DNA of 33,992 nt. Source: Prolixibacteraceae bacterium. GTDB lineage: Bacteria; Bacteroidota; Bacteroidia; Bacteroidales; Prolixibacteraceae. The translations under genes were made by a program, and so were the position numbers. Below, piece after piece: positions 1 to 9,300 of this stretch (the first letter of the stretch is position 1; each line of letters begins with the position of its first letter). The stretch is from NCBI GenBank assembly GCA_947475715.1, contig CANJNY010000043.1:1-33992 (forward strand), written 5' to 3'. The notes beneath the pieces were generated by a model. That model did no database searches and had not been told where the DNA came from. It saw only the letters and a list, made by a program, of their open reading frames with translations.

Positions 1-1
1 A

Positions 2-1597
2 GCATCTCCGGACACCCCTGCTGCTCCGGCTGCCGCATTAATCCAGCCGACCTGTACGGTTGCCACCGGAACCATTACGGTTACCTCGCCTGCCCCTGGA
101 ACCGGTATCACGTATACCCTTACCGGGACCGCCCCTGTATCAGCTTCTGTAACCAACGGGACAGGTCTGTTTGCAGGCGTTACCCCTGGTGTTTATGCTA
201 TTATCACGACCAATGGTGCCGGATGTACCTCGTCAGCCACTGCTGCAACGATAACAGCACAGCCTGACACCCCTGCGGCTCCGGCTGCCACATTAATCCA
301 GCCGACCTGTACGGTTGCCACCGGAACCATTACGGTTACCTCGCCTGCGCCTGGAACCGGTATCACGTATACCCTTACCGGGACCGCCCCTATATCAGCT
401 TCTGTAACCAACGGGACAGGTCTGTTTAGCGGATTAGTTCATGGCTTATATGATGTAACCGTCACAAATAGTTTGGGCTGCATTTCTTCGGCCGCTACCT
501 TTGTAATAATAGAATCACCTTTGACACCTTCAGCACCAGTGATTGGTACAATCACACAACCTACTTGTAATTCGCCTACAGGGAGTGTAATTCTGGGTAA
601 TTTGCCGGCAGGATTATGGACTGTTAATCCTGGAGGAGTATCCGGATCCACCGAATTCTCTACGATCGGGGGATTAAATTCTGGAACATACAGGTATACT
701 GTAACCAACAGTTTTGGATGTACTTCTCTTGCTTCTGCGGATGTTATTATCACACCTCCACAAATCATCCTCGAGGGAGTAACTACTTCTGTTACCTGTA
801 CAGGAAATAAAGATGGAAAAATTATTTTATCTGTTTCTTGCGGAGTATCCCCTTACACATTTGAATGGACAGGACCGGGAAGTTTTGCCGCAAGTACAAA
901 AGATCTGATTAATTTATCAGGTGGTATTTATAATATAAAAGTGACCGATGTTAATGGCTTAACTGCCATGAAATCAATCATTATTAATGAGTCATCATCG
1001 CTTTTAGATCTTGGTGCAACTTCGGTTCCTGAAACGCGTATAATGAGCATTGATGGAACAATTATCCTGAGTGTTACCGGAGGTTCAATAGATCTTACAG
1101 TATCAGGAGGGACAGCTCCGTTCAATTATTCCTGGAGTGGTCCAAACAATTTTATTGCCAATAATGAAGATCTTTCTGATCTTTCAAGTGGTACTTATGC
1201 AGCAACTGTTACAGATGCCTTGGGTTGCGTTAAATCTTACATTGTTGTTGTTGAAGTGCAGGTAGTCCTTTCTGTGGATGAAACCTGTGTAATTTTTATC
1301 CCGAATGTTTTTACCCCGAACGCTGATGGAATACATGACTATTTTGAAATCGATTGCTTGTATAATTATACGAACGCAGAAATCGAGATATTCAATCGTA
1401 ACGGCAATTTGCTATACAAAAAGGATCATTATGGCAATGTCGACTATTGGGGAAGTAAGGAAAAGGCATTTTGGAATGGTCGTTCTGAGAATAGCTGGAA
1501 TTTTATGGGTAATGAACTGCCAATTGGCACATACTATTATATCCTTAAACTAAGTAATGGAAAAGTATATACCGGCTTTGTCTTCCTTGGCAGGTAA
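2..1597 (+). CDS. C-terminal part of a large repetitive T9SS-secreted surface protein (SprB-like, gliding-associated C-terminal domain)
   Basis: The frame is open from the first bases to the TAA at 1595-1597, so the gene starts upstream. A TTG at 473 is internal, because the same frame reads straight through it from the repeats. About 531 residues are visible. Two near-identical 85-residue Thr/Ala/Pro-rich repeats come first, then diverged SprB-type repeats with the pattern GG..P(Y/F).(F/Y)(E/S)W(T/S)GP and (S/G)G(T/I)Y...VTD..GC. The last ~100 residues contain FIPNVFTPNADGIHDYFEI, an internal EIFNRNG, and a GTYYYILKL...G end, which match the CHU_C/TIGR04131 gliding motility-associated C-terminal domain, a type B T9SS sorting signal. 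The role is inferred to be cell-surface adhesion or motility. The next gene is a PorP/SprF homologue, the usual partner of such cargo. The first ~430 bases are visibly GC-richer than the rest of the gene. Confidence 0.88.
   Translation, partial: ASPDTPAAPAAALIQPTCTVATGTITVTSPAPGTGITYTLTGTAPVSASVTNGTGLFAGVTPGVYAIITTNGAGCTSSATAATITAQPDTPAAPAATLIQPTCTVATGTITVTSPAPGTGITYTLTGTAPISASVTNGTGLFSGLVHGLYDVTVTNSLGCISSAATFVIIESPLTPSAPVIGTITQPTCNSPTGSVILGNLPAGLWTVNPGGVSGSTEFSTIGGLNSGTYRYTVTNSFGCTSLASADVIITPPQIILEGVTTSVTCTGNKDGKIILSVSCGVSPYTFEWTGPGSFAASTKDLINLSGGIYNIKVTDVNGLTAMKSIIINESSSLLDLGATSVPETRIMSIDGTIILSVTGGSIDLTVSGGTAPFNYSWSGPNNFIANNEDLSDLSSGTYAATVTDALGCVKSYIVVVEVQVVLSVDETCVIFIPNVFTPNADGIHDYFEIDCLYNYTNAEIEIFNRNGNLLYKKDHYGNVDYWGSKEKAFWNGRSENSWNFMGNELPIGTYYYILKLSNGKVYTGFVFLGR
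11..427 (+). repeat. Tandem 255-bp coding repeats (85 codons), last copy truncated
   Basis: The unit starting GACACCCCTG at 11 recurs at 266, a period of 255 bp (85 codons, in frame). By eye, positions 11-172 and 266-427 differ at only four bases, two of them silent. After 427 the sequence diverges into unrelated SprB-type repeats, so this is the downstream edge of an array that probably continues upstream of the window. Confidence 0.9.
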
Positions 1598-1661
1598 TTA
1601 TATTATTTGCCAATGGAAAAAATGCGTAATAAATTAGGTAAAATATTTCAATACGGCCAAT

Positions 1662-2603
1662 ATGAAAATCCTGGATAATGTAAAAAAAGCAGTATTCGCA
1701 CTGCTGATGATAAGCGGACCAATGCATGTTATTGGTCAGCAGGATCCGATTTATTCCCAGTATATTTTTAATATGCAGACGATTAATCCTGCTTATGTTG
1801 GAAGCTGGCAAACCATGGGTTTTACAGCCTTGAGCCGTAACCAATGGGTTGGAATCACTGGTCATCCCACAACGCAAACCTTTTCATTTCAAACACCGGT
1901 AATTTCTCAGAATGTTGGCGTTGGATTAGATGTGATATTGGATCAACTCGGATCTGAGCGCAGAATTATTTTAAATCTGGACTATTCTTACCGTATTAAA
2001 TTAAGTGATCCAACATCATTACGTTTCGGATTAAAAGGTGGGTTCACCAACTATAATAATGATCTGGCCAGTTTAAGGCCATTCCAGGATAATATCCCTG
2101 ACCCTGTTTTATTAGGGGCAATCGATAATAAGTTTATGCCCAATGTCGGCTTCGGCTTATTTCTATCCTCTCCAAAGTACTATTTAAGCCTTTCTACTCC
2201 TAAACTTTTTCAGAATAAGATCAAGGAAAATACAGTAAACTTTTCCAGAATGTCTGAAACTCGAGAGTATTATCTGCTGGGAGGTATCGTGTTTGATTTA
2301 TCTGACAGAATAAAGTTTAAACCAACTTTTATGACTAAAGCAGCTGCTGGAAGTCCTTTTCAATACGATCTTTCAGCCAATTTTTTACTTGCTGATAAAT
2401 TCTGGATTGGTGGAATTTACCGGTCAGGCGATGCCGTAGGTGTTATTGCACAATGGATTATAAGCAGTAGATTGCGAGTGGGTTATGCCTATGATTTTAC
2501 CTTGACTGACATGAAATATTATCACGTTGGAGTACATGAATTGATGATTTCTTATGAAATTGCTTTTACAAAAAAGAGATTTGCCTCTCCACGATATTTC
2601 TAA
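1662..2603 (+). CDS. PorP/SprF family T9SS outer-membrane protein
   Basis: This is a 313-residue protein with an N-terminal signal peptide (hydrophobic stretch VFALLMISGPMHVIG, cleavage probably before QQ). The family start follows immediately: QDPIYSQYIFNMQTINPAYVGS, then SRNQWVG and P.TQTFSFQTP. The rest alternates short amphipathic strands, as expected of an outer-membrane barrel, and ends in KKRFASPRYF. In Flavobacterium, SprF is needed to secrete the adjacent adhesin SprB. Here the gene lies 64 bp after a protein with the matching C-terminal domain, so it is probably the dedicated export or surface-retention partner of that cargo. The ATG at 1662 directly precedes the signal peptide. The family call is firm; the pairing is inferred from context. 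Confidence 0.92.
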   Translation: MKILDNVKKAVFALLMISGPMHVIGQQDPIYSQYIFNMQTINPAYVGSWQTMGFTALSRNQWVGITGHPTTQTFSFQTPVISQNVGVGLDVILDQLGSERRIILNLDYSYRIKLSDPTSLRFGLKGGFTNYNNDLASLRPFQDNIPDPVLLGAIDNKFMPNVGFGLFLSSPKYYLSLSTPKLFQNKIKENTVNFSRMSETREYYLLGGIVFDLSDRIKFKPTFMTKAAAGSPFQYDLSANFLLADKFWIGGIYRSGDAVGVIAQWIISSRLRVGYAYDFTLTDMKYYHVGVHELMISYEIAFTKKRFASPRYF

Positions 2604-2633
2604 TTTTCAAAATTTATTAAATCGATAAAGTCC

Positions 2634-4232
2634 ATGAAAAAGCCATTCGTCATTGCCTGCATATTTCTCCCTTTTTTGACCATTAATGCTCAGACCGTAA
2701 AAAAGGATATGTTCGATCAAATTTCGGTAAAGATGTCGGAACTCCCTATTAACACCGTTAAAAGTGATTTTGGACCTGCCGTAATTGATAGTTTTATCTA
2801 TTTCACATCCTATCGGGATGAATTAATCACTAAGCCAGACAATGAACTGATCAAAAACGAATTCTATGATCTTTATGATGCCCGAATTGACGATTCGGGG
2901 GATGTTGTTGGCACTCGTCAGGCTTTGGCGGAATTTATTACGCGGTTTCATGATGGACCTGTTTCATGGTGTGCAAAAACAAACGAGTTATTTATTACCC
3001 AGTCTAATTATGTGGATCCGGATGTTGTATATAAACCATTTAAAAATGAGGATGTTAAGCTACGGATTGTAATAGCAAAAAGACTAAATGGACAGTGGAC
3101 AATAATAGACGAATTTCCTTATAACAATCCTAAATTTTCAATTGGTCATCCGGCTATCAATGAATCCGGGGATACCTTGTTTTTCGCAAGCGATATGCCA
3201 GGTGGGTATGGAGAAACTGATCTTTATTATTCTGTCCGAAAAAAAAATAGATGGACTCAACCTGTAAATCTGGGATCAACAGTCAATACCAGCGGAAAGG
3301 ATGAATTCCCTTTTATAACCGGAAGTAGCTATTCTGGCCGTTATTTGATTTTGGCTTCCACCGGTCATGGGAGCTTGGGGGGATTTGATTTATTCTATCA
3401 AAACATGAATAAGCAATATAGTGAGGTTGTCCGTTTTCCGGAACCAATAAATGGAACGTTTGATGATTTTGGAATGAGCTTACCCGAAAACGTGGAATAT
3501 GGGTTCATGACATCAAACAGACCGGGTACCGGGAATGATGATATTTATAAACTTACCTTTGATAAATACATGGATTTCTTGCTTGAGATTTTTGTATTAG
3601 ATTCAAAAAACTGGAAACCAATTACTGGAGCGGCTGTTGATTTTTGTAATCTCAAAAGTTCTAAAACCGCTACCGACGGGATGGTTTCACAACGATTTAG
3701 TAAGAATTCGGCATGTGACGTTAAAGCTTCTGCATTCGGATATAGAGATAACCATAAGTTGGTTAACATTGGAGCACCCAGGCAAGGTTCAGTTTTGAAG
3801 GATACTATATTCCTTGATTTGATTGTAGGGGAGAAAATTGTATTACGAAATATTTATTACGATTTCGATAAGTGGGATATCCTTCCTGAATCAGGTGAAG
3901 AACTTGATAAACTTGTAGCACTTATGAAGGAGAATCCGGGAATGAAGGTGGAACTTGGCTCGCATACCGATGAACGGGGTTCGGTCCCCTACAACCTGAA
4001 ATTATCACAAAGACGTGCCGAATCTGCTGTTAATTATATTATTTCAAAAGGGATTGATCAATCGAGGATCGAGGCAATAGGATATGGTAAATCGCAGCTG
4101 ATTTACAAGAGTACGCTTACCCATAAATGTACTCCAACCGAACATCGCGAGAACAGACGGACCGAGATTTTTATTCCTGGTTTTATAAGAGGTGAACCTG
4201 TTAAACAGGTAAAAGGCGATTACTCCAAATAA
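2634..4232 (+). CDS. OmpA-family protein with PD40/WD40-like repeats
   Basis: This is a 532-residue protein with a signal peptide (MKKPFVIACIFLPFLTINAQ). Residues ~40-320 contain PD40-type beta-propeller elements such as GDTLFFASDMPGGYGETDLYYS, G..DEFPFITG and GFMTSNRPGTGNDDIY. A carboxypeptidase-regulatory-like beta-sandwich follows (~320-395). The OmpA C-terminal peptidoglycan-binding domain begins near residue 405 (IYYDFDKWDILPES) and includes SHTDERGS, YN..LS.RRAE and the C-terminal NRRTEI. It lacks the TPR region of PorE, so it is a relative rather than PorE itself. It follows the porP/sprF gene by 30 bp, consistent with one operon in which it ties the surface complex to the cell wall. 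That role is inferred. Confidence 0.9.
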   Translation: MKKPFVIACIFLPFLTINAQTVKKDMFDQISVKMSELPINTVKSDFGPAVIDSFIYFTSYRDELITKPDNELIKNEFYDLYDARIDDSGDVVGTRQALAEFITRFHDGPVSWCAKTNELFITQSNYVDPDVVYKPFKNEDVKLRIVIAKRLNGQWTIIDEFPYNNPKFSIGHPAINESGDTLFFASDMPGGYGETDLYYSVRKKNRWTQPVNLGSTVNTSGKDEFPFITGSSYSGRYLILASTGHGSLGGFDLFYQNMNKQYSEVVRFPEPINGTFDDFGMSLPENVEYGFMTSNRPGTGNDDIYKLTFDKYMDFLLEIFVLDSKNWKPITGAAVDFCNLKSSKTATDGMVSQRFSKNSACDVKASAFGYRDNHKLVNIGAPRQGSVLKDTIFLDLIVGEKIVLRNIYYDFDKWDILPESGEELDKLVALMKENPGMKVELGSHTDERGSVPYNLKLSQRRAESAVNYIISKGIDQSRIEAIGYGKSQLIYKSTLTHKCTPTEHRENRRTEIFIPGFIRGEPVKQVKGDYSK

Positions 4233-4340
4233 GACAATTCATATTGGAACTGCAAATGGCGATTAAGGCTTATTATTTATAATTTGCCTTTGCGTTTACA
4301 TCTGTAACTTTTTGTATTCGCCTTGGTTCGACCCTATGTA

Positions 4341-5285
4341 TTATGGTTCAAATGGGATATCCGCATTTTTTCGGCGGGCCCGCCAGATACTTACATTGAG
4401 TTCGAACCCGATCAGCAATATCAATGAATTAAAATAGAACGACAGCATTACAACAACCAGCGTACCGATTGAACCATAGAGGGTATTATACTGTCCAAAA
4501 TTATTGATGTAATAGGAGAATCCGATAGTTGTAATTATTGTGAGAATGGTGGCCAATGTTCCACCTGCTGAAATAAACCTGAATTTGGTTTTTCTGGCTG
4601 GCGCCAGGTAAAAAAGAAAGGCATAGGTAAAGAAAAATAAGAGACATATGATAAGCCATTTACCACCAAGCAAAAGATAATAGGTTAAATTGGATTGGAG
4701 AAAGCCGCTTTTCACCAGGAATTTTATCAATGTTTGACTCAAGGTGATCAATGCAACACTGAAAGTTGTTAAAGAGGTAAGGATAATTGCCAAAATTAAT
4801 GCCACAAATCGCTGATTAATCCATGTTCGGGTTTCAATGGCGTGAATAGTCCCGTTAAAAGCAGTGATTACCGAAACAATACCATTGGTCGAAAATAAAA
4901 ATGCAGCGATAAATCCGAAGGAGAGTAATCCTCCGCGAGGTTGTGTAATAATATTCTGTATTGTACCCTCTATGGCAAGAAAGGCATTGTGCGGAAGAAT
5001 ACTCTGAAGAAGTATTAATAACTGTTGTTGAAAATGGGCGATTGGGATATATGGAATCAACGTAAATACGAAGATAATCGCAGGGAAAATTGCCAGAATA
5101 AAATTAAAAGCTATTGCTGAGGCTCTTGTTGAAATTGCACCGTCTACAATCCCTCTCCAGAAAAAAAGGGCAACATCGTAAAGCGGCATTCCATCAAAAA
5201 ATGGAAGCCTTATCAACCTGGCTCTTTGAGTAAAAGCTTCGGCACGCCTGGCGAAAAATCTTTTTAAAACTGTCCAAATTGACAT
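4341..5285 (-). CDS. YihY/BrkB family membrane protein
   Basis: This is a 314-residue integral membrane protein with about six hydrophobic segments. It shows the family pattern TRASAIAFNFILAIFPAIIF after the first cytoplasmic stretch, and a C-terminal YGSIGTLVVVMLSFYFNSLILLIGFELN segment (split here: YGSIGTLVVVM, then YFNSLILLIGFELN). It was once linked to RNase BN; that is now considered wrong, and the true function is unknown. The start ATG (4283-side complement at 5283-5285) is 23 bp downstream of the DUF4783 gene, so the two are probably co-transcribed. It is convergent with the OmpA gene. The 108-bp gap holds only a weak stem (around 4252-4300) without a T-run. Confidence 0.9.
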   Translation of the reverse strand: MSIWTVLKRFFARRAEAFTQRARLIRLPFFDGMPLYDVALFFWRGIVDGAISTRASAIAFNFILAIFPAIIFVFTLIPYIPIAHFQQQLLILLQSILPHNAFLAIEGTIQNIITQPRGGLLSFGFIAAFLFSTNGIVSVITAFNGTIHAIETRTWINQRFVALILAIILTSLTTFSVALITLSQTLIKFLVKSGFLQSNLTYYLLLGGKWLIICLLFFFTYAFLFYLAPARKTKFRFISAGGTLATILTIITTIGFSYYINNFGQYNTLYGSIGTLVVVMLSFYFNSLILLIGFELNVSIWRARRKNADIPFEP

Positions 5286-5308
5286 TGAAACTAAAATATC
5301 TGTTAAAA

Positions 5309-5698
5309 CTAATCCTTGTCAATCCTTAATTGAACAATCTGAGCTTTACCAACTTTTGATTTTAAAAGAAAATAAACTCTAAAATTACCACCCGAGGTTT
5401 GCAACTTACCTATTGCATAGGAGGAATCTTCACCTCCCTGGTGGGTGATTTTAAAATCGGTTGGTTTATAGTGAAGAAAAAAATCTTTGAGAATTTGTTC
5501 CCCCTGTGCCTGCGAGCAAACTAATTCACGATCAATAACAACAAGTTCAATATTTTCATAAAAATGGGATGCAACGACTTTAGAATCACCAACTTTCAAT
5601 CCGGCAATAATCTGCTGCGGGATTTGGCCAAACGAAATACAGGGGTTGAGCATAAGCCAAAATGTGAAAAATATGATAATACCCGATTTAAGTCTCAT
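5309..5698 (-). CDS. DUF4783 family secreted protein
   Basis: This is a 129-residue protein with a clear N-terminal signal peptide (SGIIIFFTFWLMLNPCISFGQ). The mature part (IPQQIIAGLKVGDSKVVASHF..., LKDFFLHYKPTDFKITHQG, YAIGKLQTSGGNFRVYFLLK) matches the small DUF4783 proteins of Bacteroidota, which appear to have an NTF2-like fold. No catalytic residues can be assigned. It is first in a likely two-gene operon with yihY and divergent from rlmH. Family recognition is good; the function is unknown. Confidence 0.8.
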   Translation of the reverse strand: MRLKSGIIIFFTFWLMLNPCISFGQIPQQIIAGLKVGDSKVVASHFYENIELVVIDRELVCSQAQGEQILKDFFLHYKPTDFKITHQGGEDSSYAIGKLQTSGGNFRVYFLLKSKVGKAQIVQLRIDKD

Positions 5699-5738
5699 CT
5701 CAATGAAATTTTTTGCAATTAATCTTTAAGAACCATGC

Positions 5739-5769
5739 AAATATTCCGATAGGCATCATAGGAATATTT
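5739..5769. promoter_or_regulatory. Perfect 9-bp dyad in the DUF4783/rlmH divergent region
   Basis: AAATATTCC (5739-5747) and GGAATATTT (5761-5769) are exact inverted repeats with a 13-bp spacer, so the arm starts lie 22 bp apart (about two helical turns). A one-mismatch minus-strand -7 box (TATCTTTA, complement of 5778-5785) sits just upstream of the dyad for the DUF4783-yihY direction. It may be an operator or a 5' UTR hairpin. Confidence 0.35.
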
Positions 5770-5834
5770 TAATTGAATAAAGATACAGTTTTATTATTAA
5801 AAATGGATGGGATCAAAAAATTGCATCAAAATAA

Positions 5835-5865
5835 TTGGATCTCCTGTTTATCTAACTTAATATTG
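5835..5865 (+). promoter_or_regulatory. Probable promoter of rlmH-histidine kinase
   Basis: TTG at 5835-5837 is followed after 20 bp by TAATATTG at 5858-5865, one mismatch from the Bacteroidota -7 consensus TAnnTTTG. The rlmH ATG at 5873 follows almost immediately, implying a very short leader. Confidence 0.4.
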
Positions 5866-5872
5866 TATTCAG

Positions 5873-6346
5873 ATGAAGATACTTTTACTGACAATCGGAA
5901 ATACCGATAAGAACTATATTAAAGAGGGGATAGACGACTATGTGAGACGGCTCTCTTTTTACATACCATTTGAGACCAGAGTTATCCCTGATCTCAAAAA
6001 TCGCAGCACCCTTTCTCTTGAACTTCAGAAAGAGAAGGAGGGTCAATTGATTCTTAACCTGGTTCAAACGGCTGATTATGTAATTCTGTTGGACGAACGG
6101 GGCACAGAATTCACTTCTGCTGGATTTTCAAAATGGATTGAAAAAAGAATGATAGCCGGAATACGACAGATCGTCTTCGTGATAGGCGGACCCTATGGAT
6201 TTTCAAAATTGGTTTATCAGCGCGCTGACTTTAAAATTTCTTTATCACAATTGACATACTCTCATCAAATGGTTCGATTGATTTTTGTAGAACAGGTTTA
6301 TCGGGCAATGACAATAATTAAAAATGAACCTTATCATCATGAATAA
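5873..6346 (+). CDS. rlmH: 23S rRNA (pseudouridine-1915-N3)-methyltransferase RlmH
   Basis: This is a 157-residue SPOUT-class methyltransferase that uses S-adenosylmethionine to methylate pseudouridine 1915 in helix 69 of 23S rRNA. The SAM-binding knot is visible as YVILLDERGTEFTS (~69-82) and FVIGGPYGF (102-110). The C-terminal family signature LSLSQLTYSHQMVRLIFVEQ then QVYRA is present with one register variation (ISLSQLTYSHQ). Length and start (MKILLLTIGNT) are typical. It is 12 bp upstream of the large histidine kinase, so the two may share a transcript. Confidence 0.95.
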   Translation: MKILLLTIGNTDKNYIKEGIDDYVRRLSFYIPFETRVIPDLKNRSTLSLELQKEKEGQLILNLVQTADYVILLDERGTEFTSAGFSKWIEKRMIAGIRQIVFVIGGPYGFSKLVYQRADFKISLSQLTYSHQMVRLIFVEQVYRAMTIIKNEPYHHE

Positions 6347-6358
6347 CAGTTATTATTT

Positions 6359-9300
6359 ATGTCCGGGTTCCTCAGTCCTAATTCCAATAGGGGTATTGGA
6401 AAAATCACTTATTTCCAGATGAAACAATTGTGGGCTAAATATACCTATCTCTGTGTTGCGATACCAATTGTATTGGTTTTGTTGTGTTGTGAGTTATTCC
6501 TTTCTAAGGAGAACAATCGTGAAAACGAATCATCCCGCGTATACGAGATTCTGGAGAAAAAAGAGCAGAGTGTAGATCATTTGATTAAAGCCATCGCTGA
6601 TTGTCTAGCTGCCAATCCTAACGTTTCGACTGATTGGTCGCTTCTTCAATTCGGCCAAAAGAGTAAAGAGGGTATTGAAATAGCCGTTTTAAGTGAAAGG
6701 GGATTGAATTTCTGGTCATCCTCTTCAATTGCATTTCCATCCGAAAACATTAGGGTTTCCAATGCCGAAGGGTTAATTCATTTGCCAACCGGCTGGTATT
6801 ATCAGCATTCACAAAAGGCCGGAATCTTTACTGTTCGTGGGTTTATCCTAATTAAACGTGAGTTTCCTTATCATAATCGCTATATCAAAAGTGCATTTCA
6901 GAACGATTTTAAGTTGTCCGACGATTATGTCGTAAATACAACATCAAACCCCGGAGGATTAAACATTGTCCGTCGCAATGGAGATCAACTCTTCTCACTT
7001 GTGAAAAATAGTGAGTCAATTCGATCGGAAGGTAATTCAAATATCCCCGCATTATTGATCTTTATGGTTATTCTCCTTGTTTTGGCCCAATTTAATATCT
7101 GGCTGAAACATAGTCGACGGTTAACTCCCGGTTTTAAATTGGTTATTTCACTAATCATCTGTGCATTTATTTATATCACGATATGCACCCTTCGTTTGCC
7201 TGGGTTAATGGTTCAGACAAATCTTTTTGCTCCGGGTGATTTTGCATATCGGAGCTGGCTTGCTTCATTAGGTGAATTTATTCTCCTTTGTATCCTTATG
7301 TTCCATTTCGCTCAATCTTTTTTTAGTGTGAATGATTTGAAACAACAACACAAGAGAAAAAGATACTGGAAAATTGCGGCATTCCTGTTTGCAGCCTTTT
7401 ATTTCTCGTTTTCAGTCGCATTGTTGAAAATTTTATTGTTAAACTCCAACATTTCCCTTGAATTTTTTAAAGATTTAAAATTCTCTGCAATCAATTTTTA
7501 CGCATTTGTTGGAATAACGATTCAAATGCTAGGTTTTGTTATTATTATCTGGAATCTGCGGAAAGACTATTTTAAGGAATTTGGTGGAATGAAATTCATT
7601 CTGGCATTAATAGTCTGCGGCATTATTGCAGGAGCGATTGTGTCCCTCACATTGATCCTTATTGACTGGACCCCTTTTATATTTTATCTTCTGGTAATCG
7701 CCGTTATTACCCAATTAGAAGTGGCTAAAATAAAGGAATATAAATATACATCGCTGTTAATTATCTCGGTAGTTGTTGCAAGTTACATAAATATATATAC
7801 CCATGAGTTAATTCAGGGGAAAATCTATAAGATACTGGATATGAGGGCAGTAAAGCTCAGTTCTGAAAGGGATTCCGGGGCAGAGATTTTCCTTACCGAA
7901 CTTGATAGCAAACTCCAAAAAGACACTGTAATTCAAGCTCATTTGTTTCCCCCCTACAAAACACTGGAATTGTATTTCCAGAATAATTATTTTACCGGGT
8001 TCTGGCGGAATTATAATTTACAGATAACGGTATGCAATCCTAATGATAGTGTCTATATTACTGATGAGAAGCGGCATTACCCTTGTGTTGGCTTTTTTAA
8101 TAATCTCAGAGAATCGAAGGGGATGGTTGTATCTGGAAGTAATTTTTATTTCATGGATCGGGTAAATGGACGAATTTCCTACCTGGGAGAACTGGATGTG
8201 GTAAATTCAATGAAAGTCCCTGTTGAAATATTTATTGAGTTAAATTCGAAGGTGATACCCGACGGGAAAGGTTACCCGGAACTTTTACTCGATGAGCACA
8301 GCTCAAGGGAGAGTCAGGATGGTGATTTCAGCTATGCCAAATATTTTGATGGCAAGCTTGTTGACAGGGGGGGGGAGTATCCTTATAGTATGAAACTTCC
8401 TTCTGATATTCCATTGAATGAGGAATATACGCACTTTTTAAAAAACGGGTATCGCCATTGCGCTTATCATCGAAATGGTAATAACTATGTCATAGCAAGT
8501 TTTCCTGAGATGAATCTTTATGAACGAATTAGTACATTCCCATATTTGTTTCTGATGTTTTTTATACTTGGGTTTATAATCTTGATATTTAATGGCAAAA
8601 ACCCCAGGGGCAGAAGCAGAAAGCTGGATTTCAGAGAAAAGATTCAGTTGACATTAATCCTTTCGCTGTTAGGTATTTTAATCATTATTGGACTGGGTTT
8701 AATGGTTTATAATTCGAATAAATTACTCAATTCGGTCAAAGACAGTCTAAATGATAAATTGCTCTCCGTAACTTCTGAATTAAGTATGCGTATCGGGCAG
8801 GAGGCTGAGTTAAATACTCCAATGCTCGATTTTATGAATGAGCAACTTATTGTCCTTTCCGATATAATCAGAGCAGATATTAATCTCTATGACCTAAATG
8901 GCAGTCTGTTTGCAACTTCAAGAAGTGAGATTTATGAACGGGGCCTGATGTCGCGTTATATCGACCCTTCTGCTTTTAAGGCGATTTCAATGGAAGATAA
9001 AACTCTTTTTTTGCATGATGAGAATCTTGGCGTCATGAATTTCTTCTCTGCATATTCCCCTATTTACAATCAAAATAATAAACTTATCGGTTATGTGAAT
9101 GTTCCGTATTTTACCGGGCATGATGATTTTGAAAAACAGGTTTCAGATTTCATCGTGGCTTTTTCAAATTTATACATATTTCTGATCTTGATAAGCTTAA
9201 TTATGGCTTTGATAATTAGTCATAAATTAACGGCCCCATTACTTCAAATCGAAAAATACCTGAAGGGAATAAAACTAGGCAAGGCAAATGCGAAGATTGA

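Noticed and set aside
193-768. Minus-strand open frames across the repeats
   Set aside because: They mirror the GC-rich repeat gene, which has a clear plus-strand protein with family domains; the minus frames have low-complexity Val/Ala/Pro composition.
473-1597. Complete gene starting at TTG 473
   Set aside because: The same frame is open back to base 2 and encodes matching repeats, so 473 is internal.
4252-4300. Stem GCAAATGGC/GCCTTTGC between the OmpA gene and yihY
   Set aside because: The stem has a bulge, a loop of over 20 bases and no T-run, so it is not a convincing terminator.
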